DNA of 64,000 nt from an uncultured Ilumatobacter sp. (lineage in GTDB: Bacteria > Actinomycetota > Acidimicrobiia > Acidimicrobiales > Ilumatobacteraceae). Positions 27,525 through 37,445 of this stretch are shown piece by piece. The stretch lies in NCBI GenBank assembly GCA_937905835.1, contig CALCXK010000016.1, forward strand, positions 1 through 64,000, written 5' to 3'. The notes beneath the pieces were generated by a model. That model was not told the origin of the DNA. It made no database searches and saw nothing but the letters and a program-made list of their open reading frames with translations. Position 1 is the first letter of the stretch. Every line of letters begins with the position of its first letter. Position numbers and translations under genes: made by a program.

Positions 27525-27675
27525 GATGGGGCTCGTCGGCAAGCGTTTCGTCACGCCATATGTTGATTGTGGCTGAGCGCCGATAACGTTGCACGTCGCT
27601 GCGAGGCTCCTCGCAGCCAGTGAATCAGATCTCCAGTCGACCAGAGTGGTCGACGCAGTAGCGAAAGAGCGAACG

Positions 27676-27852
27676 ATGGCCGTTCCCAAGAAGAAGACTT
27701 CGAAGTCGAAAACCCGCAGCCGTCGTGCCAGCGCCTGGAAGCTGCAGATGCCGCCGCGGAGCATCTGCCCCCGTTGCGGCAACGCCAAGACGCCGCACAC
27801 CGTGTGCGGCGAATGTGGCTGGTACCGCGACCGCGTCGTCGTCGAAGTCTGA
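27676..27852 (+). CDS. rpmF: 50S ribosomal protein L32
   Basis: The 58-aa protein starts MAVPKKKTSKSKTRSRRA. It has a zinc ribbon with Cys31, Cys34, Cys44 and Cys47. ATG 27676 is preceded by a purine-rich AAAGAGCGA; an in-frame ATG at 27589 would add an unrelated leader and is rejected. It sits between yceD and plsX, the standard yceD-rpmF-plsX group linking ribosome and lipid synthesis. Confidence 0.96.
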   Translation: MAVPKKKTSKSKTRSRRASAWKLQMPPRSICPRCGNAKTPHTVCGECGWYRDRVVVEV

Positions 27853-27875
27853 TCCCCACCGGATCAACTGCGGAC

Positions 27876-28865
27876 ATGCTTCCCGTCGCCGTCGATGCAA
27901 TGGGCGGAGATGCCGCGCCACAACCCAACCTCAACGGCGCCTTTGCCGCAGCCGCGGCTGGCACCCCGGTCGTTATGGTGGGCCCTGAAGGTCTGAAGGG
28001 CCTCACCTCTGGTGGTGTCACACTCGACCTGATTCCTGCGTCCGAAGTCATTGGCATGAAGGACGACCCGGCACAGAGCATCCGCAAGAAGAAGGACTCG
28101 ACGCTCGTTCGCGCCGCCGAGGCCGTGCGCGACGGAAACGCCAGCGCCATGATTTCGGCTGGTAACACCGGGGCCACGATGGCCGCAGCGCTGCTTCGCA
28201 TGGGTCGCATTACGGGCGTCAAGCGCCCGGCGATCGCCACCCCGATCCCCGTCCCTGGTTCGACACCGACCGTGCTACTCGACGCTGGCGCAAATGCTGA
28301 CGTCCAGGCTGAATGGCTCGTGCAATTCGGGCTGATGGGCTCGGTTTACGCCCGCCGTCGTTTCGGTATTGAGAACCCACGCGTCGGCCTCCTCTCGATT
28401 GGCGAAGAGCCGGGCAAGGGCGACGCACTTCGTAAAGAGGCCTACGGACTCCTCGCTCAAGCTCCAGGCATCAACTTCGTCGGCAACGTCGAAGGCCGCG
28501 ACGTGATGAGTGACGACATCGACGTCTGCGTCACCGACGGCTTCACCGGCAATGTCGTGTTGAAGACGCTGGAAGGCAGTATGAAGTTCCTCATCGGGGC
28601 GCTGCTCGAAGCCTTCGGTCGGCCGGAGTACAAAGAGCACGCCGACGCACTGATGCCGGCGCTGCTCCCGCTGTACGAGACGTTGAACCCCGACACCTAC
28701 GGCGGCGCGGTGCTGCTCGGCGTCGAGGGTGTTTGCATCATCGCGCATGGCTCGTCGAGCGCAACGGCGATCACGAACGGCATAGCGGTTGCTCGTGAAT
28801 TGGTCGAACACGACCTGGTGAACGAAATCCGGGACGTCATCGCAGCTGCGATGACGACCAGCTAG
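27876..28865 (+). CDS. plsX: Phosphate acyltransferase PlsX
   Basis: PlsX converts acyl-ACP to acyl-phosphate at the start of phosphatidic acid synthesis. ATG 27876 gives 329 aa starting MLPVAVDAMGGDAAPQ, the family hallmark, with SAGNTGATMAAALLRMGRI and VTDGFTGNVVLKTLEGS further on. It begins 23 nt after rpmF and is followed by acpP, so acyl carrier, acyltransferase and the FakA-like kinase form a functional neighbourhood. Confidence 0.96.
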   Translation: MLPVAVDAMGGDAAPQPNLNGAFAAAAAGTPVVMVGPEGLKGLTSGGVTLDLIPASEVIGMKDDPAQSIRKKKDSTLVRAAEAVRDGNASAMISAGNTGATMAAALLRMGRITGVKRPAIATPIPVPGSTPTVLLDAGANADVQAEWLVQFGLMGSVYARRRFGIENPRVGLLSIGEEPGKGDALRKEAYGLLAQAPGINFVGNVEGRDVMSDDIDVCVTDGFTGNVVLKTLEGSMKFLIGALLEAFGRPEYKEHADALMPALLPLYETLNPDTYGGAVLLGVEGVCIIAHGSSSATAITNGIAVARELVEHDLVNEIRDVIAAAMTTS

Positions 28866-28916
28866 CGCGGCTTCTCGTGCGAGAGGCCGAGCTTTGCGGA
28901 CGGCTAGGGTGGCGCC

Positions 28917-29195
28917 ATGAGTGAAGTCATCAGCCGCGACGAAGTCCTGAAGATTGTGCGTGACGCATTGTCCGACATTCTCGAGATCGAGCCCAACACC
29001 ATCACCGAGGGTCAGTCGTTTGCCGATGATCTCGAAGCAGATTCGCTTGCACTGATCGAACTCGTCGAAGCGCTCGAAGAGGCACTGAGCGACAAGGTCG
29101 CAGGCTTTGCGATCGAAGACGAGAGTCTCGAAGATCTGAAGACTGTGCGCGACGCTGTCGACTACGTGCACGAGAATGCCAACGAAAGCGCCTGA
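28917..29195 (+). CDS. acpP: Acyl carrier protein
   Basis: The 92-aa acidic four-helix protein has the phosphopantetheine attachment motif EADSLALIELV (Ser43). It carries acyl chains in fatty acid and phospholipid synthesis. It begins 51 nt after plsX. Its 3' end overlaps the most upstream possible start of the RNase III gene by 20 nt. Confidence 0.94.
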   Translation: MSEVISRDEVLKIVRDALSDILEIEPNTITEGQSFADDLEADSLALIELVEALEEALSDKVAGFAIEDESLEDLKTVRDAVDYVHENANESA

Positions 29196-29895
29196 AGCCT
29201 CCGTGAGTGATCCGGCGCCTGCCGACCTGGCCGCGCTTGCCGCGCGAGTTGGCCACGAGTTTGCTGCCCCGGAACTACTCCGACGTGCGATGGCCCACCG
29301 TTCATGGTGCGCCGAGACGTCCGGCGAATCGAGCAATGAACGCCTCGAGTTTCTCGGTGATGCCGTGCTCGGCTGGGTCATTGCCGACATCGCATTCCGC
29401 CGCTTCGACAAGCTGCCCGAAGGGTTGCTAACTGACCTCCGCAAGAGCGTCGTGAACGCGACCGCACTCGCAGAGGTTGCCGAAGAGATCGGTATCGGCC
29501 CGTACCTGTTCCTCGGCAAGGGCGAAGCGGCTGCAGGTGGTGCTGAGAAGCCGTCGATTCTCTCCGACGCATTCGAAGCCGTACTCGGTGCGATCTATCT
29601 GGACGGTGGGACCGAGGCGGCCTACGCGATGGTCGAACGTTGGGTTGCACCGCGCATGTCGACGTCGATCGAACGGCTCGATCAACTCGATCACAAGACG
29701 CAGCTCCAGGAACTTGCCGCGCGCGCCGGCAAAGGCGCGCCCGACTACGTCATCACATCAACGGGCCCCGACCACGCGAAGCTCTTCCGTGCCGAAGTGC
29801 TCATCGACGGCGACGTCCTCGGTGAAGGATCTGGTGGCTCGAAGAAGGCCGCAGAACAGGCTGCTGCGTCACTTGCTACCGCTGAACTGGCCTGA
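29176..29895 (+). CDS. rnc: Ribonuclease III
   Basis: This dsRNA endonuclease processes the rRNA precursor. The signature NERLEFLGDAVLGW and the second acidic site LSDAFEAVLGAIYLDGG are present, and the C-terminal third is a double-stranded RNA-binding domain (LQELAARAGKGAPDY, then EGSGGSKKAAEQAAA). The start is either ATG 29176 (239 aa, overlapping acpP) or GTG 29203 (230 aa, no overlap); neither has a clear SD. It is followed 3 nt later by mutM, as in many actinobacteria. Confidence 0.93.
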   Translation: MPTKAPEASVSDPAPADLAALAARVGHEFAAPELLRRAMAHRSWCAETSGESSNERLEFLGDAVLGWVIADIAFRRFDKLPEGLLTDLRKSVVNATALAEVAEEIGIGPYLFLGKGEAAAGGAEKPSILSDAFEAVLGAIYLDGGTEAAYAMVERWVAPRMSTSIERLDQLDHKTQLQELAARAGKGAPDYVITSTGPDHAKLFRAEVLIDGDVLGEGSGGSKKAAEQAAASLATAELA

Positions 29896-29898
29896 GCG

Positions 29899-30735
29899 AT
29901 GCCCGAATTGCCCGAGGTCGAGACGGTTCGACGCGGTCTGCAGCAGCAACTCGCAGGCAGGCGAATCGAGCGAGTCGAAGTCGGTCGAGAACGTGTGGTT
30001 CGGCGGACGTCACGCGAGGCGTTGATCGACGGTCTGACCAACACGACGGTCCTCAGCGCTGAGCGTCGCGGGAAGTACCTGATTATGCCGCTCGACTCTG
30101 GTGACTCGATGATGATCCACCTACGGATGAGCGGCCAAGTACTCGTTGCGCCTGCTGGTGCCGACCGTCCAGCGCATACGCACGTTGTCATGCACCTTGA
30201 CAATGGCACCGAGTGCTGGTTCGTTGACCAGCGCACGTTCGGAGAGGTGGTCGTCTATGACCCCGCAAATACAGCCGTCGAACTCCCGTCTCTCGCCCGA
30301 CTCGGAGTCGACCCGATCGCAGAAGACTTTCCTCGCACTGCTCTGCGAGCGTTGGTTCGAGGAACGAGTAAGGCCCTGAAACCGTTCCTCCTCGACCAGC
30401 AGTACGTGGCGGGAATCGGGAACATTTACGCTGACGAGATTCTCCACCGGTCGCGCCTCCGGCCCGAACGGCGGGCCAACACGATTGATGCGGCGGCGAC
30501 CTGGCGGCTGCATTCGGCGATCATCGACATCCTGACGGCGTCGATCGCGGTGGGAGGTTCGACGCTTGGCGATGCGCAGTACGTCGACGTCGATGGCGAG
30601 AGCGGCAGCTTCCAGAACGAGCATCGCGTCTACGGCCGTACCGGCGAGCGATGCAGCACCTGCGGTCGAGGCTGGATCCGGCGCATCGTCTTTGCTGGCA
30701 GGTCGACACACTACTGCCCGAGCTGTCAGCGCTGA
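29899..30735 (+). CDS. mutM: Formamidopyrimidine-DNA glycosylase (Fpg/MutM)
   Basis: This base-excision enzyme for 8-oxoguanine has beta/delta lyase activity. The N-terminus PELPEVETVRRGL provides the catalytic Pro2 and Glu3, GKYLIM provides the conserved Lys, and the H2TH region is QQYVAGIGNIYADE. The C-terminal zinc finger has CSTCGRGW followed by YCPSCQR. It has 278 aa. It follows rnc by 3 nt. Confidence 0.95.
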   Translation: MPELPEVETVRRGLQQQLAGRRIERVEVGRERVVRRTSREALIDGLTNTTVLSAERRGKYLIMPLDSGDSMMIHLRMSGQVLVAPAGADRPAHTHVVMHLDNGTECWFVDQRTFGEVVVYDPANTAVELPSLARLGVDPIAEDFPRTALRALVRGTSKALKPFLLDQQYVAGIGNIYADEILHRSRLRPERRANTIDAAATWRLHSAIIDILTASIAVGGSTLGDAQYVDVDGESGSFQNEHRVYGRTGERCSTCGRGWIRRIVFAGRSTHYCPSCQR

Positions 30736-30814
30736 CGATCACGCAATTCCTGGCACAATGTGACCGGACAAGGTTGGGGGAGTGGGGTGCTGAGCAAGTA
30801 GCTTCTTGTCCGCT

Positions 30815-33800
30815 GTGTACCTGAAGAATCTGACCATCAAGGGCTTTAAATCGTTCGCTGACAGCACGCCAATGGCGCTGGAGCCGGGCGTGACTGTTGT
30901 CGTGGGCCCCAACGGGTCTGGCAAGTCAAACGTTGTCGACGCCATCGCCTGGGTGCTCGGCGCCCAGTCACCGAAGTCTGTCCGCTCCCAGAAGATGGAC
31001 GATGTCATCTTTGCCGGTACCGCCAAGCGCCCTGCTTTGGGCCGCGCCGAGGTCAGCATCACCATCGACAATTCCGACGGCACACTCGGCCTCGACTTCA
31101 CTGAAGTCATGGTGTCGCGCATCCTGTTCCGTACGGGTGATTCGGAGTACATGATCAACGGTGTGAGCTGCCGCCTCCTCGACGTGCAGGAGCTACTGAG
31201 TGACGCTGGCGTCGGCCGTCAGCAGCATGTGATCGTCAGCCAGGGCCAGATCGATGCGGTGTTGAACGCTCGTCCAGAAGACCGGCGCGCGATCATTGAA
31301 GAGGCAGCCGGGGTTCTCAAGTTCCGCAAGCGCAAGGAGAAGGCGGAGCGTCGGCTCGATGCCACCGAGGCGAATCTCCTGCGGGTGCAGGACCTCCTGC
31401 GCGAAGTCCGCCGTCAACTCCGGCCGCTCGAACGCCAGGCCAAGGCCGCCGAACGTCACGGATCGCTGATCGAAGAACTCACCGAGCTGAAGACGTTTGT
31501 GTCGGGTCGAGAGATTGCCGGTTTGCGCACCAAGCTCGAAGCATTGGCAGTCATTAAGCTCGAGAGCTCCACAGCCGAAGGCGAACTGAAGGCGGCCCTT
31601 GCCGCGCTCGACACGTCGGTGATGGCGATCGAGGCGCAACTGTCGGCACGCGGTGAAAGCGATATCAGTGACCGCCTCGTCCAGGTCGAGCAATTGCGTG
31701 AACGCGCTCGCGGTCTCGCGGCGTTGCTCGTCGAACGACGTCGATCACTCGAACGTGACAAAGGCCAGTTGCTTGACGCTGGTGTCGTCGCCAACCTCGA
31801 GGCCGATGCTGCTCGTTTCCGCGACGAGATCGAAAAGGCCGCCGACGAGCTCGGTCTACTCGAGCCCGAGACGGGCCAACTGGGCTTTGACGAGGAATCG
31901 TTCAAGTCCGAGCGCGAGAACATCATGGACGCGGTCCGCGCCGATCAGACCACTACGAAGGCCGCAAGCGCAGCCGCCGAAGTGCGCGGCGAACTCAAGT
32001 CGATTCGCTCGTTACTCGAACGCACCGAGGCCGAACTGCGCCGTCTCGTCAGCCGCAAGACATCGCTGACTGAACGCGCGCAGGCCTCGCGCGAAGACAC
32101 CGAACGATTCCGCACCGACTGTGACGAGGCCGGAGCGATCGAAGCTCCGCTCGTCGGCAAAGTTGAAGTCGCCGAGCAGGCGCTCATCGAGGCGCAGTCA
32201 ACCGTCGAAGCGCGCAAGCTCATTCGGAACGAGTTGGCCGAAGACGCATCAAAATGGTCGGCTCGCGTCGAAGCACTGCAGATGGCACTGGATGCGGCAC
32301 GTGCCCGCGCCGGAGCCGAACGGCTGGAAGGCGTCGATGGGGTCCTGGGCACGTTGCTCGACCTCATCGAGATCGACGCAGGCTGGGAGCCTGCCGTCGA
32401 GGCAGCGCTCGGTGAGTCGCTGACGGCCGTGGTGGTCGACGATCCGACCGCTGGCAGGCGTGCACTTGACGCTCTGCGCAGCAGCGACACAAGTGGTGCA
32501 GTGATCGCACTCGGTGCTCGACCAGCCGCACCTGCCCCGCCGGGCGTCGGCGATGCTGTCCGGCCGCACGCCCGGAGTCAGCGGCCCGGCGTGAATGATT
32601 TACTCGACGGGCTGCTCGGTTTGGCAGTCCGTATCGACGACCTGTCCGATGCGCTCGACGCGGCGATGCAGCATCCGGAAGCAGTTATTGTCACTGGCGG
32701 CGGCGACCGTTTCGGCATCAGCGGTTGGCGAATCGGAATTGCCGGCAGCGGTGCCACGGCGTCGGCGCTCGAAGAAGCGACTGAGCGATCAACTGCAGCC
32801 GACGCTGCATTCGGAGCGGGGAAGGCAGCTGTCTCCGAGGCCGAGCAGACGCTCCGCACGGCGCAGAACACGGAACGCGAGCTGGCGAAAAAGCTTGATT
32901 CCAACGACGCTCGATTCGGCGCAGCGACGCAGGGGCTCGCCCGTACCCAGGGCGAGCACCGAGAGATCCAGGCTGAACTGGAAACGCTCGATCAGAACAT
33001 CAAGGAAGCCGAGACCAACATGGCTCGGGAGCAGCAACGAGTCGGTGAGATCGAGGCGTTGCTCCCGGCGCTCGAGAGCGACGAGCACGCCGAGGCCGAG
33101 GCGGCCCGTGCCCGCGGCGAACTCCGTGCCGAACTCGAAGCTCGAGCAGCCCTGCTTGCTTCGCGTCGCAAAGACATCGAGGTGCGCTACGCCGGGCTAC
33201 AGGAACGCCACCAGCTGAACGAGCGACGTCTGGCCGAGACCGAACGCCGCCTTGAGGCTGACAAGGACGCACGCATCGCGGCCGAAGGCCAACGCATGGT
33301 CATCGAGCGCCAGATCGCTGTAATCGATCGGCTCGCCGGGCTCGTTGAAGCACATCGCCACGTCGTCGAAGGCCATCACACTGCGCTGGCCGAGCAGCGC
33401 CGCAAGCAGAGCGACGAAGTCCGCGGCTTGAGCTCCGAACTTGACACGCTGCGGCGGGAACGCGCCGACAAGGAAAAGTCGCTCGACGTCACCCGTGAGC
33501 GCGCCCGCAAGGCGGAACTCGAAGAGGCCGAAGCCAAACTGCGCCTCGAAACTGCGATCGAAACGTTGCGCCGGGAGCTCGACATCGAGCCGGCCGTCGC
33601 CGAGGCCGCTGCGATGCCCGAAGTGCCCGACGGGGCAACACCGGCTGGGCGTGTTCGCGAGCTCGATCGGGAACTGAGGTTGCTCGGCCCGATCAACCCG
33701 TTGGCGCTCGAAGAGTTCAACGAACTGCAGACTCGCCACACGTTCCTCGAAGAACAGCTGGAAGACGTCCGGACGACTCGTCGGGAACTCTCCCGTGTGA

Positions 33801-34297
33801 TCTCTGCGGTCAACGCCGAGATTCAGAACGTGTTCGCCACGGCATTCCAAGATGTGGCCAAGAACTTCACCGAGTTGTTCGCGCTCCTCTTTCCGGGCGG
33901 TAAGGGCAACCTCATGCTCACGCAGCCCGACGACATGCTCAACACTGGTATCGAAGTCGAAGCGAAGCCGAGCGGCAAGAACGTCAAGAAGCTGTCGCTT
34001 CTTTCGGGCGGTGAGCGCTCGCTGACGGCGTTGGCCTATCTTTTCGCCGTCTTCCGCTCACGTCCGTCGCCGTTCTACGTGATGGACGAAGTTGAGGCTG
34101 CCCTGGACGATGTGAACCTACACCGCTTCCTTGGCCTCATTCAGGAGTTCCGCAAGGACGCCCAGCTCATCATCGTCTCGCACCAGAAGCGCACGATGGA
34201 AGCTGGCGATGTGCTCCTCGGCGTCAGCATGCAAGCTGGTGGATCCTCCAAAGTCGTCACCGAACGCGCGTCTGAGGTGGGCCAGCTCGCCCACTAG
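30815..34297 (+). CDS. smc: Chromosome segregation protein SMC
   Basis: SMC is the condensin ATPase that organises and helps segregate the chromosome. Walker A is GPNGSGKS (31-38); the hinge lies between two long coiled coils at about residues 510-650 (GVDGVLGTLLDLIEIDAGWE ... VIVTGGGDRFGISGW). The C-terminal signature is LLSGGERSLTALAYLF and Walker B is FYVMDEVEAALDD. GTG 30815 gives MYLKNLTIKGFKSFA, the family start, and 1160 aa; a TTG nine bases upstream is the alternative. No clear SD is visible. scpA and scpB are not in the window. Confidence 0.95.
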   Translation: MYLKNLTIKGFKSFADSTPMALEPGVTVVVGPNGSGKSNVVDAIAWVLGAQSPKSVRSQKMDDVIFAGTAKRPALGRAEVSITIDNSDGTLGLDFTEVMVSRILFRTGDSEYMINGVSCRLLDVQELLSDAGVGRQQHVIVSQGQIDAVLNARPEDRRAIIEEAAGVLKFRKRKEKAERRLDATEANLLRVQDLLREVRRQLRPLERQAKAAERHGSLIEELTELKTFVSGREIAGLRTKLEALAVIKLESSTAEGELKAALAALDTSVMAIEAQLSARGESDISDRLVQVEQLRERARGLAALLVERRRSLERDKGQLLDAGVVANLEADAARFRDEIEKAADELGLLEPETGQLGFDEESFKSERENIMDAVRADQTTTKAASAAAEVRGELKSIRSLLERTEAELRRLVSRKTSLTERAQASREDTERFRTDCDEAGAIEAPLVGKVEVAEQALIEAQSTVEARKLIRNELAEDASKWSARVEALQMALDAARARAGAERLEGVDGVLGTLLDLIEIDAGWEPAVEAALGESLTAVVVDDPTAGRRALDALRSSDTSGAVIALGARPAAPAPPGVGDAVRPHARSQRPGVNDLLDGLLGLAVRIDDLSDALDAAMQHPEAVIVTGGGDRFGISGWRIGIAGSGATASALEEATERSTAADAAFGAGKAAVSEAEQTLRTAQNTERELAKKLDSNDARFGAATQGLARTQGEHREIQAELETLDQNIKEAETNMAREQQRVGEIEALLPALESDEHAEAEAARARGELRAELEARAALLASRRKDIEVRYAGLQERHQLNERRLAETERRLEADKDARIAAEGQRMVIERQIAVIDRLAGLVEAHRHVVEGHHTALAEQRRKQSDEVRGLSSELDTLRRERADKEKSLDVTRERARKAELEEAEAKLRLETAIETLRRELDIEPAVAEAAAMPEVPDGATPAGRVRELDRELRLLGPINPLALEEFNELQTRHTFLEEQLEDVRTTRRELSRVISAVNAEIQNVFATAFQDVAKNFTELFALLFPGGKGNLMLTQPDDMLNTGIEVEAKPSGKNVKKLSLLSGGERSLTALAYLFAVFRSRPSPFYVMDEVEAALDDVNLHRFLGLIQEFRKDAQLIIVSHQKRTMEAGDVLLGVSMQAGGSSKVVTERASEVGQLAH

Positions 34298-34303
34298 CTG
34301 CAT

Positions 34304-34347
34304 CGCGTGAACTTCTCATTGAGCAAGCTCAACTACGTCGTCACGCG
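34304..34347. repeat. Intergenic hairpin element (44 nt), GCGTGA family
   Basis: CGCGTGA (34304-34310) pairs perfectly with TCACGCG (34341-34347), and inside it TTGAGC-AA-GCTCAA (34319-34332) forms a second perfect helix. The 14-base core is identical to that at 15717-15730. It begins 6 nt after the smc stop. There is no T run. Confidence 0.68.
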
Positions 34348-34445
34348 CCTTACTCCTGAACGACCTGGTCTCGCCTCAGAACCGGGGGGTTTCCCGGCCT
34401 GGACTCACTCGCCAGTCGCTCGAACACAGATAGCGTCGGCGGTTC

Positions 34446-35582
34446 ATGGGTAGTGAGTTTTTGTTCCTGATCCTGGCGGTCTTCGTTGTGGTGTTTGGTG
34501 TGGGCGTCGTCCTCCTCAACCGTCGCAAGTCGGTTGGTCAACCAGCGCCGGGCCGGCCGGTGTCGACACAGGCCAGGCCGCTGGTTTCGCAGCCGGAGAG
34601 CGACTCGCATGTCGCAGCGCCTCAGCTTGACTCGGTCGTTGAAGAAGAACCCACAGTCGAAGAAGACCTGCCCGCTGGCACCTTCCGCGAGCGTCTGGCG
34701 AAGGCGCGCTCCACGTTCGCAGGCGCAATCGCCGGTGTGCTCGGTCGTTCAGCGATCACCGACGAGTCATTCGACGACCTCGAAGAGGCGCTCTTGCGTG
34801 CCGATGTCGGCGTGGCAATAGCGGGCGAACTCCTCAGTGGCCTGCGCGTCAAGGTCGCGAATAAGGAGATCACCGAGCCGTCGGACCTTCTCGACGCCCT
34901 CGAAGCGGAGATGACGGCGCGGCTTGTCGGTGCTGACCGCTCCCTCAACTTCGAACATTTCGAACCGGGGCACCCCAACGTGTGGATGTTCGTCGGCGTC
35001 AACGGCGTCGGCAAGACGACCACCATTGGCAAGCTTGCCAAGCAACACGTGGATCGTGGGCGCTCCGTGCTCCTCGCGGCGGGCGACACATTCCGTGCAG
35101 CTGCAGCCGAGCAACTCACTGCGTGGGCCGAACGCTCCGGTGTCGACGTCGTGCGCGGTGCTGAAGGTGCCGACCCGAGCTCGGTCATCTTCGACGGCAT
35201 CGAAAAAGCTGCCGCAAAGAAGATCGAACTCGTCCTGGCCGATACCGCCGGCCGGCTCCACACCAAAAGCAACCTGATGGACGAACTCGCCAAGGTGCGC
35301 CGTGTCGCTGAGAAGGGTGCTGGCACGGTCACCGAGACGCTGCTTGTCATCGACGCGACCACCGGTCAAAACGGTCTCACGCAGGCACGCGAGTTCGGCC
35401 AGGTCACCAACGTCACCGGTGTTGTGCTCACCAAGCTCGACGGCTCGGCCAAGGGTGGTATCGTGTTCTCCATCGAGACCGAACTCGGCATCCCCGTGAA
35501 GCTTGTCGGGATCGGCGAGACGATCGGCGACCTGATCGACTTCGACCCTGAAGAGTTCGTTTCGGCCCTGTTCGAACGCTGA
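34446..35582 (+). CDS. ftsY: Signal recognition particle receptor FtsY
   Basis: FtsY is the SRP receptor GTPase that docks ribosomes to the Sec translocon. Residues 3-25 form a true N-terminal membrane anchor (EFLFLILAVFVVVFGVGVVLL), as in many actinobacteria. An acidic linker follows, then the N domain and the G domain with GVNGVGKTTTIGKLA (about 183-197), DTAGRLHTKSNLMDEL and TKLDGSAKGG. It has 378 aa. It is 38 nt upstream of ffh, its interaction partner. Confidence 0.95.
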   Translation: MGSEFLFLILAVFVVVFGVGVVLLNRRKSVGQPAPGRPVSTQARPLVSQPESDSHVAAPQLDSVVEEEPTVEEDLPAGTFRERLAKARSTFAGAIAGVLGRSAITDESFDDLEEALLRADVGVAIAGELLSGLRVKVANKEITEPSDLLDALEAEMTARLVGADRSLNFEHFEPGHPNVWMFVGVNGVGKTTTIGKLAKQHVDRGRSVLLAAGDTFRAAAAEQLTAWAERSGVDVVRGAEGADPSSVIFDGIEKAAAKKIELVLADTAGRLHTKSNLMDELAKVRRVAEKGAGTVTETLLVIDATTGQNGLTQAREFGQVTNVTGVVLTKLDGSAKGGIVFSIETELGIPVKLVGIGETIGDLIDFDPEEFVSALFER

Positions 35583-35619
35583 AGCCCCCGGTCGCTGAAC
35601 CGGCTATCCGATAGCGTGG

Positions 35620-37056
35620 ATGGCGATGTTCGACAATCTCTCCAGCCGCCTCGAAGGCATCATCACGAAGGTCCGGGGAAAGGGCCGCCTCACCGAGTCA
35701 GACGTTGATGAGATGATGCAGGAGATCCGCACGGCGCTCCTTGAGGCCGACGTCAACCTGACGGTCGTCCGCTCGATTTGCAACCGCATTCGTGAACACG
35801 CGATCGGGGCCACGCGATCGACGGCTCTCGACCCTGGCCAGCAGGTGGTCAAGGCAGTCAACGACGAGCTGACTCGTGCGCTCGGTGGCGAAACGCTCGT
35901 CATCACCTACGCGTCCAAGCCGCCGACCGTCGTCTTGATGGCCGGTTTGCAGGGCTCCGGTAAGACCACGAACTCGGCCAAGCTTGCTGCGTGGTTCAAG
36001 GCGCAGGGGCGCAACCCGATGATGATCGGCGCTGACCTCCAACGGCCTGCAGCTGTTGAGCAACTCCGCACGCTCGGCCGTCAGATCAACGTGCCGGTCT
36101 TCTCTGACCCGGAGGATCCGATCGTCACGGCTGCGAAGGGCCTCGAAGAGGCCAAGCGTCTGGGTCGCGACGTCGTTATTGTCGATACCGCCGGCCGCCT
36201 GTCGATCGACACCGAGATGATGGAGCAGGTTCGCCTCATCTCCGGTGCCGTCAACCCTGATTATACGTTCCTGGTCATCGATGCGATGACCGGTCAGGAT
36301 GCAGTTCAGACCGCCGAGGCGTTCCACAACACACTTCAAATCGACGGCGTCATTATGTCGAAGATGGACGGCGACGCTCGCGGCGGTGCTGCGCTGTCGG
36401 TGAAGGAAGTCATCGGCCGGCCGATCGCCTTCGCTTCGACGGGGGAGAAGCTCGACGAGTTCGAACAGTTCCACCCCGACCGCATGGCGAGTCGGATTCT
36501 GGGCATGGGCGACATGCTCACGCTCATTGAGCAGGCCGAGAAAGCTTTCACAGAAGATCAGGCCCAGGCAGCTGCGACGAAGTTGATGGAGGGGCAGTTC
36601 ACTCTCGATGACTTCCTCGAACAGATGCAGGCGCTCAAGAAGATGGGCTCGCTCGGCGGGCTGATGAGCATGATGCCTGGCATGCCGAAGGAGCTGAAGA
36701 ACGCCAAGATCGATGACGACGATCTGAAGCCGGTCGAAGCGATCATTACGTCGATGACAGCCGAAGAGCGCACCTTCCCGACAATCATTCAGGGTACCCG
36801 TCGCGCTCGCATCGCTGCCGGCTCCGGGACGACCGTGGCCGACGTCAACCGACTGGTGAAGCAGTTTGGCGAGATGCAGAAGATGATGAAGAAGATGGGT
36901 ATGGCCGGCAGACCTGGCAAGGGGAAGAAGGGTAAGAAGGGCAAGGGTGGTCAGAAGATGCCCAAGGGTCTGCCCCTCGATTTCGATCCGGCAGGGGCTG
37001 GTTTCGATATCCCGGGCCTCCCCGGGATGCCTGGCATCCCCAACTTCCCCCGCTGA
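35620..37056 (+). CDS. ffh: Signal recognition particle protein Ffh (SRP54)
   Basis: The NG domain has the P-loop GLQGSGKTT (about 109-117), GADLQRPAAVEQL and DTAGRLSID. The C-terminal M domain is methionine-rich (GLMSMMPGMPK; QKMMKKMGMAG), binds 4.5S RNA and signal peptides, and ends in a Lys/Gly/Pro-rich tail. It has 478 aa. ATG 35620 or 35626 may be used. It sits between ftsY and rpsP, the classic cluster. Confidence 0.96.
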   Translation: MAMFDNLSSRLEGIITKVRGKGRLTESDVDEMMQEIRTALLEADVNLTVVRSICNRIREHAIGATRSTALDPGQQVVKAVNDELTRALGGETLVITYASKPPTVVLMAGLQGSGKTTNSAKLAAWFKAQGRNPMMIGADLQRPAAVEQLRTLGRQINVPVFSDPEDPIVTAAKGLEEAKRLGRDVVIVDTAGRLSIDTEMMEQVRLISGAVNPDYTFLVIDAMTGQDAVQTAEAFHNTLQIDGVIMSKMDGDARGGAALSVKEVIGRPIAFASTGEKLDEFEQFHPDRMASRILGMGDMLTLIEQAEKAFTEDQAQAAATKLMEGQFTLDDFLEQMQALKKMGSLGGLMSMMPGMPKELKNAKIDDDDLKPVEAIITSMTAEERTFPTIIQGTRRARIAAGSGTTVADVNRLVKQFGEMQKMMKKMGMAGRPGKGKKGKKGKGGQKMPKGLPLDFDPAGAGFDIPGLPGMPGIPNFPR

Positions 37057-37172
37057 CTCAGTCGGGGAGCTGTTGGATGGGATCCTTGTCCCGCGTGGGA
37101 AGGCGCCCGGGCGCCGTTAGTCTTTCGGCGTTCTCAATTTCTCGAACACGTACTCTGGAGTGACGATCAAAG

Positions 37173-37445
37173 ATGGCAGTCAAGCTGCGGCTCACACGTA
37201 TTGGTAAGAAGAAGCAACCGCAGTACCGCATTGTGGCGGCTGATTCCCGTTCGCCTCGCGACGGTCGGTTTATTGAGATCCTGGGCCACTATGACCCACG
37301 ACAGGATCCGTCCAGCCTCACGCTCGACAACGACAGAGCTGTTGCCTGGCTGAAGGAAGGTGCACAGCCGACCGAGCGCGTCGCCAAGCTCCTGAAGGTT
37401 TCTGGCGCCACCGAGCAGTTCGAAGCCGAGAAGGCTGCCAAGTGA
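37173..37445 (+). CDS. rpsP: 30S ribosomal protein S16
   Basis: The 90-aa protein starts MAVKLRLTRIGKKKQPQYRI, the S16 signature. It is the first ribosomal gene of rpsP-khpA-rimM-trmD-rplS, the conserved 30S/50S assembly operon. The 116-nt spacer after ffh may carry a promoter. Its stop overlaps the khpA start by 4 bp. Confidence 0.97.
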   Translation: MAVKLRLTRIGKKKQPQYRIVAADSRSPRDGRFIEILGHYDPRQDPSSLTLDNDRAVAWLKEGAQPTERVAKLLKVSGATEQFEAEKAAK

